This document shows, one piece after another, positions 17,278-25,699 of a DNA stretch of 64,000 nt (its first letter is position 1; every line of letters starts with the position of its first letter). Source of the DNA: Mesorhizobium sp. M8A.F.Ca.ET.218.01.1.1 (GTDB lineage: Bacteria; Pseudomonadota; Alphaproteobacteria; Rhizobiales; Rhizobiaceae); contig NZ_SRUZ01000003.1 in NCBI RefSeq assembly GCF_004791165.1, positions 248,001 through 312,000 on the forward strand, read 5' to 3'. The position numbers and the translations under genes are program-made. Under the pieces are notes generated by a model, which searched no databases, was not told where the DNA came from, and saw only the letters and a program-made list of their open reading frames with translations.

Positions 17278-19500
17278 CTAAGCCGCCACGCCAAGCCCCA
17301 GCCGGTCGATCGCCAGTTTCCTGGTCGATACATAGTCGGTCTTGCCCGAACCGAGCACCGGGATTTCCTCGACCTTGACGATGTCGTTGGGCACCATCAG
17401 TTCGGCCGCACCGGCCTTTTTGCCGAACTGCCGCAGCTCCTCGGCGCTTGCTTCGTCTGCGGTGGTGACCAGCACGATGCGCTCGCCCCGCCTCTTGTCC
17501 GGCACCGCCACCGCCGCATGGTGTTCTTCCGGCCACAGCGACTGCACCAGCATCTCCACCGCGCCCAGCGACACCATCTCGCCCGCAATCTTGGCGAAGC
17601 GCTTGGCGCGGCCACGAATGGTGATGAAGCCTTCGCGGTCAACGGCGACGATGTCGCCCGTGTCGTGCCAGCCGGTCAGCGGCTGCAGTTCGCCGGGGCG
17701 GTCCGCGGTCATGTAGCCCATCATCATGTTCGGCCCGTCGAGCCACAACTGGCCGGCATCATTGATGCCTTCGACCGGCTCCAGCTTCATGCGGATGGCC
17801 GGCAGCAACCGCCCGACCGTGCCGTCTCGGCCGTGGATCGCGGTGTTGACGGCAACCACGGGCGCTGCCTCGGTCAGCCCGAAGCCCTCGATGATCTCGG
17901 CCTGGAAGCGTTCACGATAGGTGCGGCGGGTGTCTGGCTTCACCGCCTCGGCGCCGGCAACGACGAAGCGCAGGCTGGAAAAATCCCCGTCCTTGGCAGT
18001 GCGCGCATAGTTGGCGAGAAACGTGTCGGTGCCGAACATGATGGTCGGTTTCACCTTGCGTGCGATCTCGGGGATGATCTTGTAGTGGAGGGGCGAGGGA
18101 TAGAGGAACAGTTTTACCCCGGTGACCAGCGGCAGGATGGTGCCACCCGTCAGGCCGAAGGAATGGAACACCGGCAGCACGTTGAGCAGGATGTCCGCCG
18201 GCGAAATGGTGATCCGCGCCTCGGCCTGCATGGCATTGGCGAGAAGGTTCTTTTGCGACAGAACGACCGCCTTCGGCGTGCCTTCCGAACCCGAGGTGAA
18301 GAGGGTTACGCCCGGCCTGGCCGCGTCCTGCCGTTGCAGTGGCAGGCGCCACAGCAAGGCGGCGGCAAGCTTGTCCAGCGTGGTGACGCTGGTCCGCAAA
18401 TCTTCCAGCCACAGCAGCCGGGCGCCGCCCGTTTCGGCCGCGGCGACGATATCGGCGAGATCGGCCTTCTCGACAAAGGCACGCGAAGAGACAACGGTGC
18501 GGATGACGGCCGTGCGGATCGCCGCGGTGACGCTTGCCGGCCCGGCCGTGTAGTTGATCATCGCCGCCACCCGGCCCGCCGAGAGAAGGCCGACGAGCGA
18601 CAGCACGACGCCATTGGCGTTGGGCAGCATCACCCCCACCGCTTCGCCCGGCGCCGTCACCGCCTCGAAGCGCCTGCCCAGCACCCGTGCGCCGATGAAC
18701 ATCTTGCGGTAGCTCAAGGCCCCCGAGATGACATCTTCGATGATGGTGTGCGAGGCGCCGACGCGGTCGGCGGCGTCGCGCATGGCCAGGAACAGGCCGC
18801 GGTCGAGGTCGGTGCCGAAAAGCCGGGCCTCGGCGACACGGTCGAACAGCGCATTGGTGTTCGAGGCCTGGTCCGGGTTGCGCGCCACCAGTTCGGCGAC
18901 CGTCATTGGCTCCAGGACACTGATCGCCAGCCGTGGAAACCAGCGACGCGGTGCCTTGTCCGCCGGCGTCAGCGAGACCGGCAAGCTGCGTGCACCGGCG
19001 ACAAAGATCGGCACGATGCGGGCATCGGCCTGCATGGCGATGCGGGTGACGGCGCGAAACAGCCGAAACGTCTTGACGTCGGGCTCGACCGCATCGGGCA
19101 GATAGACGGCCAGCCGGCCCTTGCCCTTCAGCACGCGCACCAGCCGGCGGCTGACGAAGACATGTTCGGCGTTGAAAGCAATGGTGCGGCCGAGTTCGCG
19201 CCAGGGCTCGAGCCATGGCGAGCGCGCCGAGACCTCGTCGAGTATATGCAGCGTGTCGTCCGGCAGCAGCGAAAGCATCAGTGCCGGCTCGAAGCGCGAC
19301 TGGTGCGAGATGACATAGATGACCGGCACCTGCGCCTTGCGGGCGACCCTGATGCGATTGTCGCTGATCCGGTAGGCGAGTTTGAACGGCACGTAGAGCA
19401 GCGCCTGCGTGAAACGCAGGTCGAGGCGGAATTTCTCCACCGCCCCGATCAGCAGCCATGCCACGACCAGGCCCGCAAGCAGCGCCAGTGTCAGGATCAT
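17278..19500 (-). CDS. Aas-like acyltransferase / acyl-[ACP] synthetase fusion
   Basis: 740 residues. An N-terminal hydrophobic helix is followed by a PlsC-like acyltransferase region (about 50-210), then an AMP-forming acyl ligase (about 250-740) with the P-loop TLFTSGSEGTPKAV and WHDTGDIV...GRAKRFAKIAGEMVSLGAVE. Aas proteins re-acylate lysophospholipids with fatty acids activated on ACP. In the acyltransferase, the usual NHx4D is SHQSRFE (Asp replaced by Glu), and the FPEG motif is not clear, so that half may be altered or inactive. There is no transporter domain. Confidence 0.8.
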   Translation of the reverse strand: MILTLALLAGLVVAWLLIGAVEKFRLDLRFTQALLYVPFKLAYRISDNRIRVARKAQVPVIYVISHQSRFEPALMLSLLPDDTLHILDEVSARSPWLEPWRELGRTIAFNAEHVFVSRRLVRVLKGKGRLAVYLPDAVEPDVKTFRLFRAVTRIAMQADARIVPIFVAGARSLPVSLTPADKAPRRWFPRLAISVLEPMTVAELVARNPDQASNTNALFDRVAEARLFGTDLDRGLFLAMRDAADRVGASHTIIEDVISGALSYRKMFIGARVLGRRFEAVTAPGEAVGVMLPNANGVVLSLVGLLSAGRVAAMINYTAGPASVTAAIRTAVIRTVVSSRAFVEKADLADIVAAAETGGARLLWLEDLRTSVTTLDKLAAALLWRLPLQRQDAARPGVTLFTSGSEGTPKAVVLSQKNLLANAMQAEARITISPADILLNVLPVFHSFGLTGGTILPLVTGVKLFLYPSPLHYKIIPEIARKVKPTIMFGTDTFLANYARTAKDGDFSSLRFVVAGAEAVKPDTRRTYRERFQAEIIEGFGLTEAAPVVAVNTAIHGRDGTVGRLLPAIRMKLEPVEGINDAGQLWLDGPNMMMGYMTADRPGELQPLTGWHDTGDIVAVDREGFITIRGRAKRFAKIAGEMVSLGAVEMLVQSLWPEEHHAAVAVPDKRRGERIVLVTTADEASAEELRQFGKKAGAAELMVPNDIVKVEEIPVLGSGKTDYVSTRKLAIDRLGLGVAA

Positions 19501-19598
19501 GCCGCGTCTCTCCCAACGGTTCTGTCATCGCGGCTCTTGTGAGGCCGCTTCGAGGGCAGAGCCTAGCGGAAGTCGACGCAAGGTCAATGCGGAAGGCC

Positions 19599-20006
19599 TC
19601 ACGCCGCCTTCAGCCGCCCGCTGATGAAACGGAACTCCTGCGTCTTGCCGCCATAGCCATAGGCGGCTGCCGGGACCTCGTGCACGAAAGCATAGCTTTC
19701 CTGGTGCACGCCGCCAAGCAGGCGACCAAAGGCTTCGAAGATCGCCTTGAGATAGGCTTCCAGTTCGAGCTTGGTGTTGGTGCCGTCGACCACCTTGATG
19801 TCGAGCCAGAACGTGTTGGTGCCGTGCTCGGCGAGCGACTTGCCGCCGGCGAACCAGTGCTGCGGATCGAGATAGGACACGGCCACCGCGGTGATAGTCG
19901 GATCCTTGCGCAGATGCGTGGCGGTGATCTCGGTTACTTCCCTGGCGATGCTGGCGGACAGGGTGGCATCTGGCTTGCCGGTGACGCTGACATTGATGAT
20001 GGGCAT
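19599..20006 (-). CDS. 4-oxalocrotonate tautomerase family protein
   Basis: 135 residues beginning MPIINVSVTGKPD, so the processed protein has the catalytic N-terminal proline. The length is about twice the 62-residue subunit, suggesting a fused or extended tautomerase. The part VAVSYLDPQHWFAGG is close to a subset annotated as tautomerase/MIF superfamily. Substrate unknown. It is divergent from a LysR gene with a good dyad in the shared promoter, which likely controls it. Confidence 0.75.
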   Translation of the reverse strand: MPIINVSVTGKPDATLSASIAREVTEITATHLRKDPTITAVAVSYLDPQHWFAGGKSLAEHGTNTFWLDIKVVDGTNTKLELEAYLKAIFEAFGRLLGGVHQESYAFVHEVPAAAYGYGGKTQEFRFISGRLKAA

Positions 20007-20080
20007 TTTTCTTCTCCTTGGTTTCTAGCGGCGTCGGTCGCCGTTAGAGAGACCATGCCATCATCTTGGAATCAAAAAAA

Positions 20081-20118
20081 TCGAATTGTTTTCAATCAAA
20101 GATTCGATAATATCGAAT
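20081..20118. promoter_or_regulatory. LysR operator candidate: 17-bp perfect dyad plus upstream half-site
   Basis: ATTCGATAATATCGAAT (20102-20118) is a perfect palindrome with a 3-base centre, and it touches the LysR start codon (20120). A further TCGAATT at 20081-20087 repeats the half-site 32 bases upstream, about three helical turns. The location between tautomerase and LysR genes fits autorepression and control of the tautomerase gene. Confidence 0.55.
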
Positions 20119-20119
20119 T

Positions 20120-20974
20120 ATGGAAACGCTCGATCCCGACCTGCTCAGAACCTTCCTTGCGTTCGTCGACAGCGGTTCGCTGGCGCAGGCAGCCGCTAAT
20201 GTCGGCCGGTCGCCGTCGGCGGTGACGGCCCAGATGCAGCGGCTGGAGGAGATCGTCGGCGAGCCGCTTCTGGCGCCTCAGGGCAGGGGGCGCGGCCTGA
20301 CGCCGGCAGGCGAGGACCTCGTCGACCATGCCAGGCGCATTCTTGCCGTGCATCGCGAGGCGTGGCTGGCGCTGAAAGGCGCACGCGCTGCCGGGCGCGT
20401 CGCCATAGGCACGACACAGGATTTCGCCGATAGCGGCCTGCCGGACCTGCTGCGAGCCTTCGCTTCCAGCCATCCGCGCGTCAGGATCGAACTGCGGGTC
20501 GGCCGCTCCGCCGAACTGGCGCAGGCGCTGCAGGCCGGCAGCCTCGATCTGGCGATCGTCATGCGCCAGACCGCGGTGCCGGATGAGGTCGGCGTGCTGC
20601 GCGAGCCGATGATATGGCTGTGTTCGAGCAAGGGGCTGGCCTCGCGGCAGGAAGAATTGCCGTTGGCGCTACTTGATCCCTATTGCGGGTTCCGCGAAGC
20701 GGCACTCGCCGCGCTCGATGCCGCAGGCCGCCGCTATCGCATCGCCGCCGGCAGCGCCAGCCTTGCCGGACTGCGCACTGCGGTGAATGCCGGCGTGGCG
20801 CTGACCTTGCGAACCCCCCGCTTTGCCCATTCCGGCATTGTCGAAGCACCGCGCGAGCTTGGCCTGCCGCAGGTGCCGATGGCTGAGTTCGCGATCCGGC
20901 TGCGCGCCGGCGCCGATGCGTCCGCGGGCGATCTGGCGGCGCTGCTGGGTGACAACCTGGCTCTCTCCGGTTGA
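20120..20974 (+). CDS. LysR family transcriptional regulator
   Basis: 284 residues. The N-terminal DNA-binding region reads LDPDLLRTFLAFVDSGSLAQAAANVGRSPSAVTAQMQRLE, followed by an effector domain. The ATG at 20120 lies directly behind a perfect dyad, with no clear Shine-Dalgarno, so the mRNA may be leaderless or nearly so. Divergent from the tautomerase gene. Confidence 0.87.
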   Translation: METLDPDLLRTFLAFVDSGSLAQAAANVGRSPSAVTAQMQRLEEIVGEPLLAPQGRGRGLTPAGEDLVDHARRILAVHREAWLALKGARAAGRVAIGTTQDFADSGLPDLLRAFASSHPRVRIELRVGRSAELAQALQAGSLDLAIVMRQTAVPDEVGVLREPMIWLCSSKGLASRQEELPLALLDPYCGFREAALAALDAAGRRYRIAAGSASLAGLRTAVNAGVALTLRTPRFAHSGIVEAPRELGLPQVPMAEFAIRLRAGADASAGDLAALLGDNLALSG

Positions 20975-20977
20975 TTT

Positions 20978-21010
20978 CCAAAAGGCCGCATTCCGTCACA
21001 GCCTTTTGGC
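20978..21010 (+). terminator. Hairpin after the LysR gene
   Basis: CCAAAAGGC (20978-20986) and GCCTTTTGG (21002-21010) pair perfectly over a 15-base loop, four bases past the LysR stop. It lacks a following T-run, so termination is uncertain. Confidence 0.35.
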
Positions 21011-21011
21011 A

Positions 21012-21040
21012 AAGAAAAAGCCGACCTTGCGGTCGGCTTG
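21012..21040 (-). terminator. Rho-independent terminator of the EamA gene
   Basis: AAGCCGACC (21019-21027) and GGTCGGCTT (21032-21040) form a 9-bp stem with loop TTGC. On the minus strand the stem is followed by TTTTTCTTTG, which is the classic terminator layout for the EamA gene ending at 21142. Confidence 0.75.
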
Positions 21041-21141
21041 GGAGTGGGACGGGCCGAGGGGTTTGGGGGGACTTGGGGGGTGGCCCGTCGCACCAATAAT
21101 GTCTGAGCACGGCGATGGTTCCGTGACTTTGAAATTTTTTT

Positions 21142-22050
21142 TTAGGAAATATTTGAGACCGGGCGTTGCGAACGTGCCATCAGCCAGTCGCGGCCGGCGT
21201 GGGCAAAGACGGCACAGAGCACGATCGCGCCGCCGACCAAGCTCGCCACCGGGGGTATTTCGGCCAGGAACAGAAATGCAAACAGGATCGCGAACGGCAC
21301 TTCCGCCGAGCCGAGCAGGCCGGATTCAGGCGCCGGGATGAGCCGCGAGCCTTCTGTCCACAGGATCGAAGCCAGCGCGAAGGATGCGCCGAACGTGGCA
21401 AGCAGAACCGCGTCCCTTGCCGAGACCGCCAGGGGATCGGTGACGAACCAGCCGAGTATGAACAACAGGAAGGCGGAGACCGCGCCGGCCCACACCGCCG
21501 GCGTGTCGCGGAACGCGCGCACCATGATCATGTAGAGCGCGCTGCCGGCCGTCATCAGCAGCGCCAGTCCGTCGCCGAACAGATTGCCGGTACCGAAACC
21601 CGACCACACCATGATGGCAACCCCGCACAGCGACACGGCCGCCGCCACCATGGTCTGCAGGCGGAACGGCTCGCGCACCAGCATCCAGGCCAGCACGGCG
21701 GCAATGAAGGGCGAGGTCGCGTAGATCACCGCGACATTGGCGACGAAAGTGAACTTGAACGCCGAAATGAAGGCGATGCTGGCCAGCGCGCCTTCCACCG
21801 CCAGCAGCCAGCCGCGCCAGCCAAGCCGCAGCGGTTCGCGGTTGCCGGCACGGTGGCGGCGCCACAGCACGTAAAGGCTGATCAGGATCGCGCCGACAAA
21901 GCCGCGCCAGCAGGTGATCGTCAGCGGATCGGCATGGATCGACTTGGTCAGCACACCGGTCAGCCCGAATACAGCCGCCGAGGATGACACGAGGATGATG
22001 CCCAGCGTGCGCTCGGCGATAGTGTCGGTGGTGGCTGTCACATCAGTCAT
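21142..22050 (-). CDS. EamA/DMT family transporter
   Basis: 302 residues with ten predicted membrane helices in two EamA repeats (GLTGVLTKSIHADPLTITCWRGF in the first; PAPESGLLGSAEVPFAILFAFLFLAEIP in the second). Likely an inner-membrane metabolite exporter; substrate unknown. It is followed by a good terminator and lies 54 bases downstream of a second EamA gene on the same strand, so they may be co-transcribed. Confidence 0.83.
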   Translation of the reverse strand: MTDVTATTDTIAERTLGIILVSSSAAVFGLTGVLTKSIHADPLTITCWRGFVGAILISLYVLWRRHRAGNREPLRLGWRGWLLAVEGALASIAFISAFKFTFVANVAVIYATSPFIAAVLAWMLVREPFRLQTMVAAAVSLCGVAIMVWSGFGTGNLFGDGLALLMTAGSALYMIMVRAFRDTPAVWAGAVSAFLLFILGWFVTDPLAVSARDAVLLATFGASFALASILWTEGSRLIPAPESGLLGSAEVPFAILFAFLFLAEIPPVASLVGGAIVLCAVFAHAGRDWLMARSQRPVSNIS

Positions 22051-22104
22051 GCCGCGAGACTACGCCACTCCATCCTGACATCGTAGCGTCAGCAACATTG
22101 ACCA

Positions 22105-22992
22105 TCAGAGCCTCTTGCGAAAATGCTCGCCGCCGACGATCAGCAGGCCGGCGGCGACGATAAGGGCAGCACCCAGAAAAACCTCGCGGCGTGGCACGTC
22201 GCCCCAGATCGCGAAGCCGAGCGCGAACGCCCACATCAGGGAGGTGTATTCGAGGGGCGCCAGGATCGATGCCGGCGTCCGCTTCATGCCTTCGAAGAGA
22301 AGATATTGCGCCAGGCCGCCGAGTGCGCCGACGCTGGCAAGAAGCAGCAATTGTGTCGGGTCCGGCGTATGCCACCACAACAAAGCCGGCACCGCCGAAA
22401 ACACCAGGAAGTTGAAATTGTTGAGGAGGAGCTGGATCATCGAGCGCTCGGCAAGGGCCGTCTTGCGCAGCAGCACGATGGCGATGCCCCACAGGAAGGC
22501 CGCCGTCAGCACCAGCAACACGGGTACCGAAAGGCCGAGATGGCCGGGATCGCAGGCGACAAAGACACCGGCAAAGCCGATCAGAACCGCCAGCCAGCGC
22601 AAAATAGGCACCTTTTCGCCGAGCAGGACCACCGAAAGCACGGTCACGATGATCGGGGCCGCGTAATAGACGGTGGTCAGTTCGGCGAGTTGCAGGCTGC
22701 GGGCGGCATTGTAATAGCAAAGCCAGGCGGCAAGCGTGAAGGCGCTGCGCACCAGCATTGGCAACACAATCGGCGAGCGCACGGTATCGGTAAACAGCCG
22801 CCGCCCGCCGATGGCCGCGCAGGCACCAAGAATTGTGATGCTGCGAAAGAACATGATCTGCCAGACGCTCATGCCGGCAACCAGCAGCTTGATCGAGGCA
22901 TCCTGCGTCGAAAACAGCAAGTAGGCGGCGCCGGTCAAAAAGATGCCGGCGAGAACTCTTTCGCGTGTATCGAGAATGGCGATATCGGCCAT
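22105..22992 (-). CDS. EamA/DMT family transporter
   Basis: 295 residues if started at the ATG at 22992 (MADIAILDTRERVLAG); the frame is open 27 residues further upstream to 23073, but that part is not typical of the family. Ten hydrophobic segments in two repeats include FRSITILGACAAI and EYTSLMWAFALGFAIWGDVP. It differs from the EamA gene downstream, so this is not a recent duplication. Substrate unknown. Confidence 0.82.
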   Translation of the reverse strand: MADIAILDTRERVLAGIFLTGAAYLLFSTQDASIKLLVAGMSVWQIMFFRSITILGACAAIGGRRLFTDTVRSPIVLPMLVRSAFTLAAWLCYYNAARSLQLAELTTVYYAAPIIVTVLSVVLLGEKVPILRWLAVLIGFAGVFVACDPGHLGLSVPVLLVLTAAFLWGIAIVLLRKTALAERSMIQLLLNNFNFLVFSAVPALLWWHTPDPTQLLLLASVGALGGLAQYLLFEGMKRTPASILAPLEYTSLMWAFALGFAIWGDVPRREVFLGAALIVAAGLLIVGGEHFRKRL

Positions 22993-23326
22993 AAGGCATG
23001 CGCCTGCTTGTGTGAGGGCGGCTCCGGCCCCTGTCGGCTCCGCTCTGCCAGCTATACGGGCGAAATCCGGCACGACGCTGCTCCAGCACCGCGCTTGCCT
23101 TTGGGGCAGGGGGCGGCGGCGCGAAATACAGCCTCTCCCGGATGCGGCTTCTGGCGCGGCCCGGCTGATTGGTTTAGCATCGTCGCATAAAGCCTGAGAA
23201 GGGCGGCGCGCGGAACGCCGGGGAACGAACAGCGAATTGGCGCTCAGCTCATGCCAGATGTAGCATGCGCAGGCGCGGCCTGACGGGCCGCCTATGTCAG
23301 AGCGGATATTTCGGGGGAGAAGGCCG
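22993..23326. other. 334-base divergent intergenic region, nothing recognised
   Basis: Between the second EamA gene and the glyoxalase-fold gene. It must hold promoters for both, but I found no convincing boxes, hairpin with T-run or RNA gene. Part of it may code an N-terminal extension of the EamA protein (up to 23073). Confidence 0.5.
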
Positions 23327-23908
23327 ATGCGGAAACTGCAGTCGCAAGGCGTCCATCACATCACGCTGGTCGGTGCCGGCCGTCAGACCTCGATCGATTT
23401 CTGGGAAGGTGTGCTGGGCATGCCTTTCATCTTCGAGCAGCCCAACCTCGACAAGCCGACCGAAAGCCATCTGTATTTCGATCCGGGCGACGGCCGGCTG
23501 ATCACCATCTTCACCGACGAGACCCGCGCGGCCGTGAAGCGCCGCACCCCAACCGACCCGGGCTGCGTTCATCACATCGCCTTTTCGGTGTCGCGGGTCA
23601 CCTTCCTGCAGGCGGTCGCCCGGCTCGACGAGCGCGCCATCAAGCACAGCGGCGTCAAGGATCGCGGCTTCATGGATTCGATCTATTTCGAGGACCCGCT
23701 CGGCCTGCTGATCGAGCTTGCCTCCTATCGTTTCGAGCCGCCTGCGGGCTTCACCCATGCCGACGTGCTGATGGAGGCGCACAGGCTTCGCGTCGCGCGT
23801 GGCGACTACAACATCGCCGAAGTGCATCTGGCTGACGCCATCCAGGCTCTGGTGGAACGCGCGCGCGCGACATTGTCGGCCGACCGGGCACCCAAAAATC
23901 CATATTGA
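23327..23908 (+). CDS. VOC family (glyoxalase-fold) protein
   Basis: 193 residues from ATG at 23327, chosen because GGGGGAGAAGG stands just upstream; an ATG at 23294 lacks such a site. Paired beta-alpha-beta-beta-beta modules start with QGVHHITLVG and VHHIAFSV, whose His residues, with Glu in LLIELASYRF, are the usual metal ligands. Ring-cleaving dioxygenases and glyoxalase-like enzymes share this fold, and the exact reaction is unknown. The following GST gene starts 26 bases later, so co-expression is likely. Confidence 0.82.
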   Translation: MRKLQSQGVHHITLVGAGRQTSIDFWEGVLGMPFIFEQPNLDKPTESHLYFDPGDGRLITIFTDETRAAVKRRTPTDPGCVHHIAFSVSRVTFLQAVARLDERAIKHSGVKDRGFMDSIYFEDPLGLLIELASYRFEPPAGFTHADVLMEAHRLRVARGDYNIAEVHLADAIQALVERARATLSADRAPKNPY

Positions 23909-23934
23909 GCGCTGAACAGGCAAGGGAGGAATAT

Positions 23935-24807
23935 GTGGCAAAGGCAATGACGAAGAGCGCAAGCAAGCCGGTGGGCAAACCAGCGTCAAAACCGGCGGCA
24001 AAAGCCGCCGCCAAACCAGCGGCAAAAGCAGCCGCCAAACCAGCGGCCAAGACGGCGTCAAGGGCAGCCGCCGGCAAGACGGTGGCCAAGGCCAAGGCGA
24101 AACCGGCAAAGAAACCGGCGCTGACCATCAGCATGCTGAAGCCGAGCGTCAACAACATGACCGTTCGCGTCTTTGCCCGCGCCGCCGGGCTCGACCATGC
24201 GGAGACCGATGCGTGGGGGCTCACGCGCTCGCCGGAATACATGGCGCGCAATCCGGCCCATCTGACGCCGATGATCGAGGACAAGGGCCTGCCGCGCGGC
24301 GTGCTTTGGGAGAGCTGTGCCATCATGCAATATCTTTCCAACAAGCATGGGTTGGAGAAATTCTACCCCAAGGCGCCAGCCAAGCGGGCAATGATAGACA
24401 GCGCCATGTTCTATCTGATCGGCACGCTCTATCCCTATGTGGCGCGCGCCACCTATCCCGCGCTCGGCTTCCCGCAATATGCCGGCGAGGTCGGTCACAG
24501 CGACGCCCATCCGGACAGGAAATCGGAGGCACAGAAGGCGGCGGTCGCCGCCATTGCCGAACCGCTCGAGGTCTTCCATTCCTTCTTCCGCGACGGCAAG
24601 CCGTTCATCGGTGGCAAGAACCCGTCGATCGCCGACATCCGCCTGGCGGCGACCCTCGAATTCCTCGCCGTCATCGACTACGCCCTGCCCAAATGGGCGA
24701 AGGAATACATGGCGGCGATGGAGAAGAAGCTCGGCAAGGCCTATGCCGGCCCTGCCGGCGACGTGCGCGGCTACATCGCCCATGTGAGGTCGCAGGCCAA
24801 GGCGTGA
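23935..24807 (+). CDS. Glutathione S-transferase family protein with histone-H1-like N-terminal tail
   Basis: 290 residues from GTG at 23935, preceded by AGGGAGGA at ideal spacing; a TTG at 23905 is less likely. Residues 1-65 are almost only Lys, Ala and Pro in KPAAKAAAK-type repeats, like histone H1/AlgP tails. The GST part follows: LTISMLKPSVNNMTVRVFAR (thioredoxin-like), ESCAIMQYLSNKHG, then a helical domain with KPFIGGKNPSIADIRLAATLEF. GSTs conjugate or use glutathione. The basic tail could bind nucleic acid or polyanions, which is inference. Linked to the VOC gene upstream. Confidence 0.82.
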   Translation: MAKAMTKSASKPVGKPASKPAAKAAAKPAAKAAAKPAAKTASRAAAGKTVAKAKAKPAKKPALTISMLKPSVNNMTVRVFARAAGLDHAETDAWGLTRSPEYMARNPAHLTPMIEDKGLPRGVLWESCAIMQYLSNKHGLEKFYPKAPAKRAMIDSAMFYLIGTLYPYVARATYPALGFPQYAGEVGHSDAHPDRKSEAQKAAVAAIAEPLEVFHSFFRDGKPFIGGKNPSIADIRLAATLEFLAVIDYALPKWAKEYMAAMEKKLGKAYAGPAGDVRGYIAHVRSQAKA

Positions 24808-24924
24808 TTCCAAGCCGTCGATGGGGCGGTGAGCTGCGGAAGCAGCCACCGACTGATTTCACCGGTGGCGTCACGGTTCCCCGCCAGCTTGAAGTTGGCG
24901 GGGCTTGCGTTAGTCTGGGCGCGG

Positions 24925-25680
24925 ATGCAGTCGAATTTTTCTCTCGACCGGCTTGAACGCTGGAGCGGTGGCGTGGCCGCCGCGGCCCTGGCGGCAACGC
25001 CCGAAGACTTGTCGGCCCGCTTCAGCGCGGCGGCAGGCGTGCTGCTTGGCTCGGATCGTGTCTATGTTGGCTTCTATCGTCGCGATATAACGTCCCTGAC
25101 CATCGACGATGCCGGACCCGATCGCTGGAACCGCGACTATGATGCGCGCATCTATCGCCAGGATCCCTTCTTTCAGAGGTTCGCCAGCACCAGACAGGAT
25201 TTCCTGCTGCCCTTGTCGGCTCTCAGCCACGGCGATTTCCAGCGCACGCCCTATTATCGCGAATTCTACGGGCCCTCCGGCAGCTTCGATGAAATAACGG
25301 GCGTCTTCAATCTCGACGGACTGACGGCCGGCTATGTGACCTTTCTGCGCCGCAACGGCGCACCGCGTTTTGGCGAGCATGATCTGGCCGTGGCCGGCGC
25401 GGCGAGCAGCGCGACGAAGCTCATTCTGCAAAGGCTGCTTCATTTGTGCCGCCTTCGGGACAAGGGGTCCGCACTCGAAGCCGCGGGGTCGCAACTGAGC
25501 GCCCGGGAAAGGCAGATCGCGCGGCTGCTGATCGAGGGCGGCAGCGCCAAGACGATTGCGCGAAACCTGTCGATTTCACCCGGCACCGTGCGCAACCACA
25601 TCAAGCAGGTCTACCGCAAGCTCGGTGTGCACTCCCAGGTCGAGTTGCTGGCCGCCGGCTGGGAGGCTCCGCGCACCTGA
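24925..25680 (+). CDS. LuxR family transcriptional regulator
   Basis: 251 residues from ATG at 24925. The C-terminal LuxR helix-turn-helix is complete: LSARERQIARLLIEGGSAKTIARNLSISPGTVRNHIKQVYRKLGVHSQVELL. The N-terminal 180 residues (VYVGFYRRDITSLTIDD...YREFYGPSGSFDEITGVF) look like a GAF/autoinducer-type sensor fold but I do not recognise acyl-homoserine-lactone ligands. No luxI is in the window. It ends 19 bases from the convergent polyamine-binding protein gene, which it may regulate. Confidence 0.83.
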   Translation: MQSNFSLDRLERWSGGVAAAALAATPEDLSARFSAAAGVLLGSDRVYVGFYRRDITSLTIDDAGPDRWNRDYDARIYRQDPFFQRFASTRQDFLLPLSALSHGDFQRTPYYREFYGPSGSFDEITGVFNLDGLTAGYVTFLRRNGAPRFGEHDLAVAGAASSATKLILQRLLHLCRLRDKGSALEAAGSQLSARERQIARLLIEGGSAKTIARNLSISPGTVRNHIKQVYRKLGVHSQVELLAAGWEAPRT

Positions 25681-25699
25681 CGGTGTCGTTTTGCCAGCT

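Noticed and set aside
17518..19542. Long open frame antisense to the Aas-like gene
   Set aside because: Same compositional shadow; no recognisable domain and no ribosome binding site.
23905..23934. TTG start for the GST gene overlapping the VOC stop
   Set aside because: The GTG at 23935 has an AGGGAGGA site at good spacing; TTG has none.
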